NCBI GenBank assembly: GCA_002407775.1
Contig: DHOP01000012.1
Coordinates: 1-8,013, forward strand
Length of the DNA stretch: 8,013 nt
Direction of reading: 5' to 3'
Source: Prevotella sp. UBA5387
GTDB taxonomy: Bacteria > Bacteroidota > Bacteroidia > Bacteroidales > Bacteroidaceae
Shown here piece after piece: positions 5,684 to 8,013 of the stretch. The stretch's first letter is position 1; the number at the start of each line of letters is the position of its first letter. The notes under the pieces are model-generated. The model saw nothing but the letters and a program-made list of their open reading frames with translations. It ran no database searches and was not told the DNA's origin. The translations under genes were made by a program, and so were the position numbers.

Positions 5684-5734
5684 ATGCTATCGCGCTATGA
5701 ACCCAATTAATCCATAGTGCGATAGCATCGTTTT
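5684..5734 (+). terminator. 16-bp stem hairpin, probable GH43 terminator
   Basis: ATGCTATCGCGCTATG (5684-5699) pairs with CATAGTGCGATAGCAT (5713-5728), with a single G-T wobble in 16 positions and a 13-base loop. CG and then four T (5731-5734) follow. The long stem supports a role at the 3' end of the GH43 transcript, but the T-run is short. The arms share GCTATCGCG and TGCGATAG with the ends of the 22-bp array at 41-160, so this may instead be a dispersed repeat element. Confidence 0.5.
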
Positions 5735-5993
5735 AGTTCCTGTACTAAATGGGATGAAAGCCTTGACGCGATTATTGTTGCTATCTGATATTGTTACTTT
5801 TATGGTCTGAGCCCATGTTGTTGACATTTCGAGTCATTTTATCGAGTCGTATGTCTTCTTCTTATGACCAAGGAAATGGTACTGTTGGAGGTGTGGAAGG
5901 ACGGTTTACCATCATGATCACTTGACTTTACAGTGTCACTAATAGTCTTTTACAAGTATAGAAATATGATTAGAGTGGTCAGGGGTATCCTAA
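5735..5993. other. Intergenic stretch with no gene seen
   Basis: The region lies between the hairpin after the GH43 gene and the promoter of the DHH gene. The longest ATG-initiated frame noticed is 24 codons (5851-5925), without a promoter or recognisable product. TCGAGTC is repeated at 5829-5835 and 5843-5849. I see no RNA gene or mobile element. Confidence 0.5.
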
Positions 5994-6011
5994 CTTTTTA
6001 TTAACTTTGCA
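5994..6011 (+). promoter_or_regulatory. Promoter core of the DHH phosphoesterase gene
   Basis: TAACTTTG at 6002-6009 matches the -7 consensus exactly and lies only eight bases before the ATG at 6018. No TTTG is present 19-21 bp upstream. Transcription would start about 4-7 bases after 6009, leaving a leader of five bases or fewer. The 18 bases CTTTTTATTAACTTTGCA are identical to 7125-7142 before the lipoprotein gene. Confidence 0.6.
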
Positions 6012-6017
6012 CTCATT

Positions 6018-7058
6018 ATGGATTTGAACATACTTTCTGAGGAAGAATTGGTAAGGCTTGACGACCTGATAAGGTCATCGGAGCAGATCGTAATCACCGG
6101 ACATTCACGTCCAGACGGCGATGCCCTGGGGGCCTGTCTTGGTTGGGCGGAATATCTACGTGTACATTATGGCAAGGAACCGAAGGTGATAATGCCCAAC
6201 GGATTTCCCGATTTTCTTCATTGGCTGCCTTTGAACGAACGCGTCATGAGATATGACAAGCACCCAGATGAGGTGAAACAGCTGTTTGACAAGGCTCAGG
6301 TAGTCTTCTGTATCGACTATAATTCACTCAGTCGCGTCGATGCCATGGAGGATGTACTCACCCAGTGTGGTGCACCTCGTGTGATGTTTGACCATCATCT
6401 AGATCCCAATTTACCAGCAGAAATATCGGTCTCACATTCAGACATGAGTTCCTCTTCTGAGGTTGTCTTCCGCGTGGCATGGCAGCTAGGTGGTTTTGAA
6501 GACTTGGATAAGAAGTTCGCTGTGCCCATTTATTGTGGCATGATGACCGACACAGGCGGCTTTACTTATAACTCTTCACGTCCAGAATTGTATTTTATCA
6601 TCTGCCAACTGCTCACCAAGCGCATTGACAAGGACAAGATATATCGCAATGTTTTCAACAACTATAGTCAGTGGGCCATCCGTCTGCGTGGATATTTGAT
6701 GTCGCAGAAGCTCAATGTATTTGAGGACTTGCACGCATCATTTTACACGCTGACACGTCAGAACATGCTTGACTATCATTTCGTTCGAGGTGACGCTGAA
6801 GGCTTGGTCAATGAACCGTTGCGTATCAAAGGCATGAAGGTATCTATTGCTTTGCGCGAAGACGATCGTGTTGACAACAAGATTTGGGTGAGCCTTCGTT
6901 CAGTGGACAACTTCTCCGTAGAGGAGATGTCCAAGCGCTTCTTCAACGGTGGTGGTCATCTCAATGCTAGTGGCGGACAGTTGAGTTGCTCTGTGGAAGA
7001 AGCAGAGAGAATCGCACGTGAGGCCATCCTGTTTTATGCCGAAGAATTGAAGCGATAA
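6018..7058 (+). CDS. DHH/DHHA1 phosphoesterase, NrnA-like (nanoRNase/pAp phosphatase)
   Basis: NrnA-type enzymes degrade two- to five-base RNA fragments to mononucleotides and in many species also dephosphorylate 3'-phosphoadenosine 5'-phosphate, in the cytoplasm with manganese. The 346-residue product shows the complete DHH metal site: GHSRPDGDALG (28-38, Asp33 and Asp35), VVFCIDYN (Asp100), FDHH (125-127) and MTDTGGFTY (Asp178). The C-terminal DHHA1 substrate-binding domain ends with the signature FFNGGGHLNASGG (309-320). The length fits the family. The helix before the first motif fits a start at ATG 6018, although the promoter leaves almost no leader. It is the first gene of a same-strand group with the lipoprotein gene and the mutase gene. 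RecJ or c-di-AMP phosphodiesterase functions are less likely because extra domains are lacking. Confidence 0.92.
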   Translation: MDLNILSEEELVRLDDLIRSSEQIVITGHSRPDGDALGACLGWAEYLRVHYGKEPKVIMPNGFPDFLHWLPLNERVMRYDKHPDEVKQLFDKAQVVFCIDYNSLSRVDAMEDVLTQCGAPRVMFDHHLDPNLPAEISVSHSDMSSSSEVVFRVAWQLGGFEDLDKKFAVPIYCGMMTDTGGFTYNSSRPELYFIICQLLTKRIDKDKIYRNVFNNYSQWAIRLRGYLMSQKLNVFEDLHASFYTLTRQNMLDYHFVRGDAEGLVNEPLRIKGMKVSIALREDDRVDNKIWVSLRSVDNFSVEEMSKRFFNGGGHLNASGGQLSCSVEEAERIAREAILFYAEELKR

Positions 7059-7094
7059 GGGATCATTGGCAAAGAGATGTGTACGTTTTTATTT

Positions 7095-7158
7095 TTTAAT
7101 GATTTATCTGCCTGTCTCTCTGTGCTTTTTATTAACTTTGCAACACTAAATCATTAAA
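7095..7158. repeat. Perfect 12-bp inverted repeat flanking a promoter
   Basis: TTTAATGATTTA (7095-7106) and TAAATCATTAAA (7147-7158) are exact reverse complements separated by 40 bp that include the lipoprotein promoter. The predicted transcript start falls at or just before the right arm, so only read-through RNA from the DHH gene would carry both arms and fold. Possible roles are a paired operator with DNA looping, a read-through attenuating hairpin, or a very small invertible segment. No recombinase gene is in view. Confidence 0.6.
7125..7142 (+). promoter_or_regulatory. Promoter core of the lipoprotein gene
   Basis: TAACTTTG at 7133-7140 matches the -7 consensus, inside an 18-base stretch identical to the DHH promoter core. 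A -33 element is weak (TCTG at 7107-7110, spacing 22). The start would fall near 7144-7147, about 20 bases before ATG 7167. The lipoprotein and mutase genes can therefore be transcribed separately from the DHH gene. Confidence 0.6.
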
Positions 7159-7166
7159 TCCTGAAA

Positions 7167-7814
7167 ATGAGAAAATTGCTCAACTTGCTCTTGTTACTGC
7201 TTGGTGCTTCGGCATTCATGGCTTGTAACAAGACAATTACATACGCCGATCAGAAAGATAAGGAACGTGCTGCCATCAGCAAGTATATCACGGACTCTGC
7301 TGTTACGGTGATCTCGGAAGATCAGTTCGCGCTACAGAACTACACGACCAATCTGAGTAAGAATGAATGGGTGTTGTTCGAGTCTTCTGGTGTTTATATG
7401 CAGGTGATACGACAGGGTTGTGGTGAGAAAATCAAAAGTGGCGAGACGGTAACTGTGCTTTGTCGATTTACAGAAAGAAACTTAATGACTGACACTATTG
7501 AAGTTTCAAACGTACTCAGTGCAAGCTATGCCTACTGGGTGGACAAATTGTCTATAACCGACAATTCGGGCACCTTCACTGGATCATTCATTACAGGACA
7601 GAGCACGCTCATCGCTGCTCACTCGCTTACCAACACATCGGCACCTCAAGGTTGGTTGGTTCCTTTATCCTTTATCAATGTTGGTCGTCCCGCAAATGAT
7701 GGTGACGAAGTGGCGAAGGTCCGTATTATTGTGCCACATGACAAAGGACATATGACTGCCACGGCAAATGTGGTACCTTATCTCTATGATATTACTTACC
7801 AACGAGGAAGATAA
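7167..7814 (+). CDS. DUF4827-type lipoprotein with FKBP-like fold
   Basis: The 215-residue product starts with a lipoprotein signal (MRKLLNLLLLLLGASAFMAC) whose lipobox ends in Cys20. The residues after it (NKTITY) lack the acidic run linked to surface export in Bacteroidetes, so a periplasm-facing location is likely. Residues about 78-210 resemble FKBP-type prolyl isomerases: VIRQGCGEKIKSGETVTV matches the GxGxxxxxGdxVxv opening, and VRIIVPHD followed by VVPYLYDITY matches the closing strands. The aromatic active-site pocket is not clearly kept, so isomerase activity is doubtful. I recognise it as a DUF4827-type protein, a Bacteroidales family of unknown function. It sits 108 bp after the DHH gene with its own promoter, and 30 bp before the mutase gene with which it is probably co-transcribed. 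Confidence 0.8.
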   Translation: MRKLLNLLLLLLGASAFMACNKTITYADQKDKERAAISKYITDSAVTVISEDQFALQNYTTNLSKNEWVLFESSGVYMQVIRQGCGEKIKSGETVTVLCRFTERNLMTDTIEVSNVLSASYAYWVDKLSITDNSGTFTGSFITGQSTLIAAHSLTNTSAPQGWLVPLSFINVGRPANDGDEVAKVRIIVPHDKGHMTATANVVPYLYDITYQRGR

Positions 7815-7844
7815 GTCTTAGGTAATCCATTAAATCAATATACA

Positions 7845-8013
7845 ATGACTCTCATCAAATCTATCTCTGGCATCCGAGGCACTATCGGAGGCGCGGTGGG
7901 TGATACCCTGAACCCATTGGATATCGTGAAATTCACGTCGGCATATGCCACCTTCATTCGACGCAGTGGTCAGTCTCAGAGCAATAAGATTGTCGTAGGG
8001 CGGGATGCTCGCA
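7845..8013 (+). CDS. Phosphoglucosamine/phosphomannomutase-family enzyme, 5' part only
   Basis: The first 56 codons are present and the window ends inside the gene. The product begins MTLIKSISGIRGTIGGAVGD, the characteristic N-terminus of the alpha-D-phosphohexomutase superfamily in which the SGIRG loop contacts the sugar phosphate; KIVVGRDAR (about 48-56) is the next conserved strand and loop. These enzymes move phosphate between C6 and C1 of hexose phosphates for cell wall, LPS or exopolysaccharide precursors. The catalytic phosphoserine region lies beyond the window, so GlmM, ManB or Pgm substrate choice cannot be settled. No separate promoter is seen in the 30-bp gap after the lipoprotein gene, which suggests co-transcription. 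Confidence 0.9.
   Translation, partial: MTLIKSISGIRGTIGGAVGDTLNPLDIVKFTSAYATFIRRSGQSQSNKIVVGRDAR

Noticed and set aside
5851..5925. A 24-codon open frame between the GH43 and DHH genes.
   Set aside because: It has no promoter, no recognisable product and a length expected by chance.

Overview
The window looks like chromosomal DNA from a member of the Bacteroidales, most likely a Prevotella/Segatella-type gut or rumen organism; the genus is inference. Three things point there. Several genes are preceded by the Bacteroidetes promoter (-7 element TAnnTTTG, sometimes with TTTG 19-20 bp upstream). Shine-Dalgarno sites are not evident. The protein families are typical of the phylum: an UpxY-type NusG paralogue, a secreted GH43 enzyme and a DUF4827-type lipoprotein. 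Gene order is loose, with long AT-rich intergenic regions between the first four genes and a tighter cluster at the right end.

Left part (1-2197). A hairpin and a 22-bp tandem repeat array (41-150) lie far upstream of an AraC-family regulator gene (535-1404), which has a well-formed promoter at 411-441. The following gap of nearly 800 bp has no convincing protein gene. Its left half contains, on the minus strand, the parts of a small RNA gene in the right order: two 13-bp direct repeats 21 bp apart (1642-1675), a promoter (1606-1637), a 5' hairpin (1542-1598), an unstructured linker, and an intrinsic terminator ending in nine U (1457-1488). The predicted RNA is about 145 nt and points at the 3' end of the AraC-family gene. 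The 21-bp repeat spacing next to the -33 element resembles the arrangement AraC-type activators use, so a regulator plus sRNA unit is the main hypothesis from this window.

Middle part (2180-5735). A specialised NusG/UpxY-like antiterminator with a long extra C-terminal domain (start probably 2198, nearly leaderless) stands alone, not at the head of a polysaccharide operon. It converges on a small DUF4112 membrane protein gene on the minus strand (3292-3801). A divergent 289-bp gap leads to a secreted GH43 glycoside hydrolase (4091-5635), also without SusC/SusD neighbours in view, followed by two tandem hairpins.

Right part (6018-8013). A DHH/DHHA1 phosphoesterase (NrnA-like), a DUF4827-type FKBP-like lipoprotein and the first 56 codons of a phosphoglucosamine/phosphomannomutase-type enzyme run in the same direction. 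The first two have promoters sharing an identical 18-bp core. The second promoter lies between perfect 12-bp inverted repeats.

All assignments come from reading the sequence; no database search was run.
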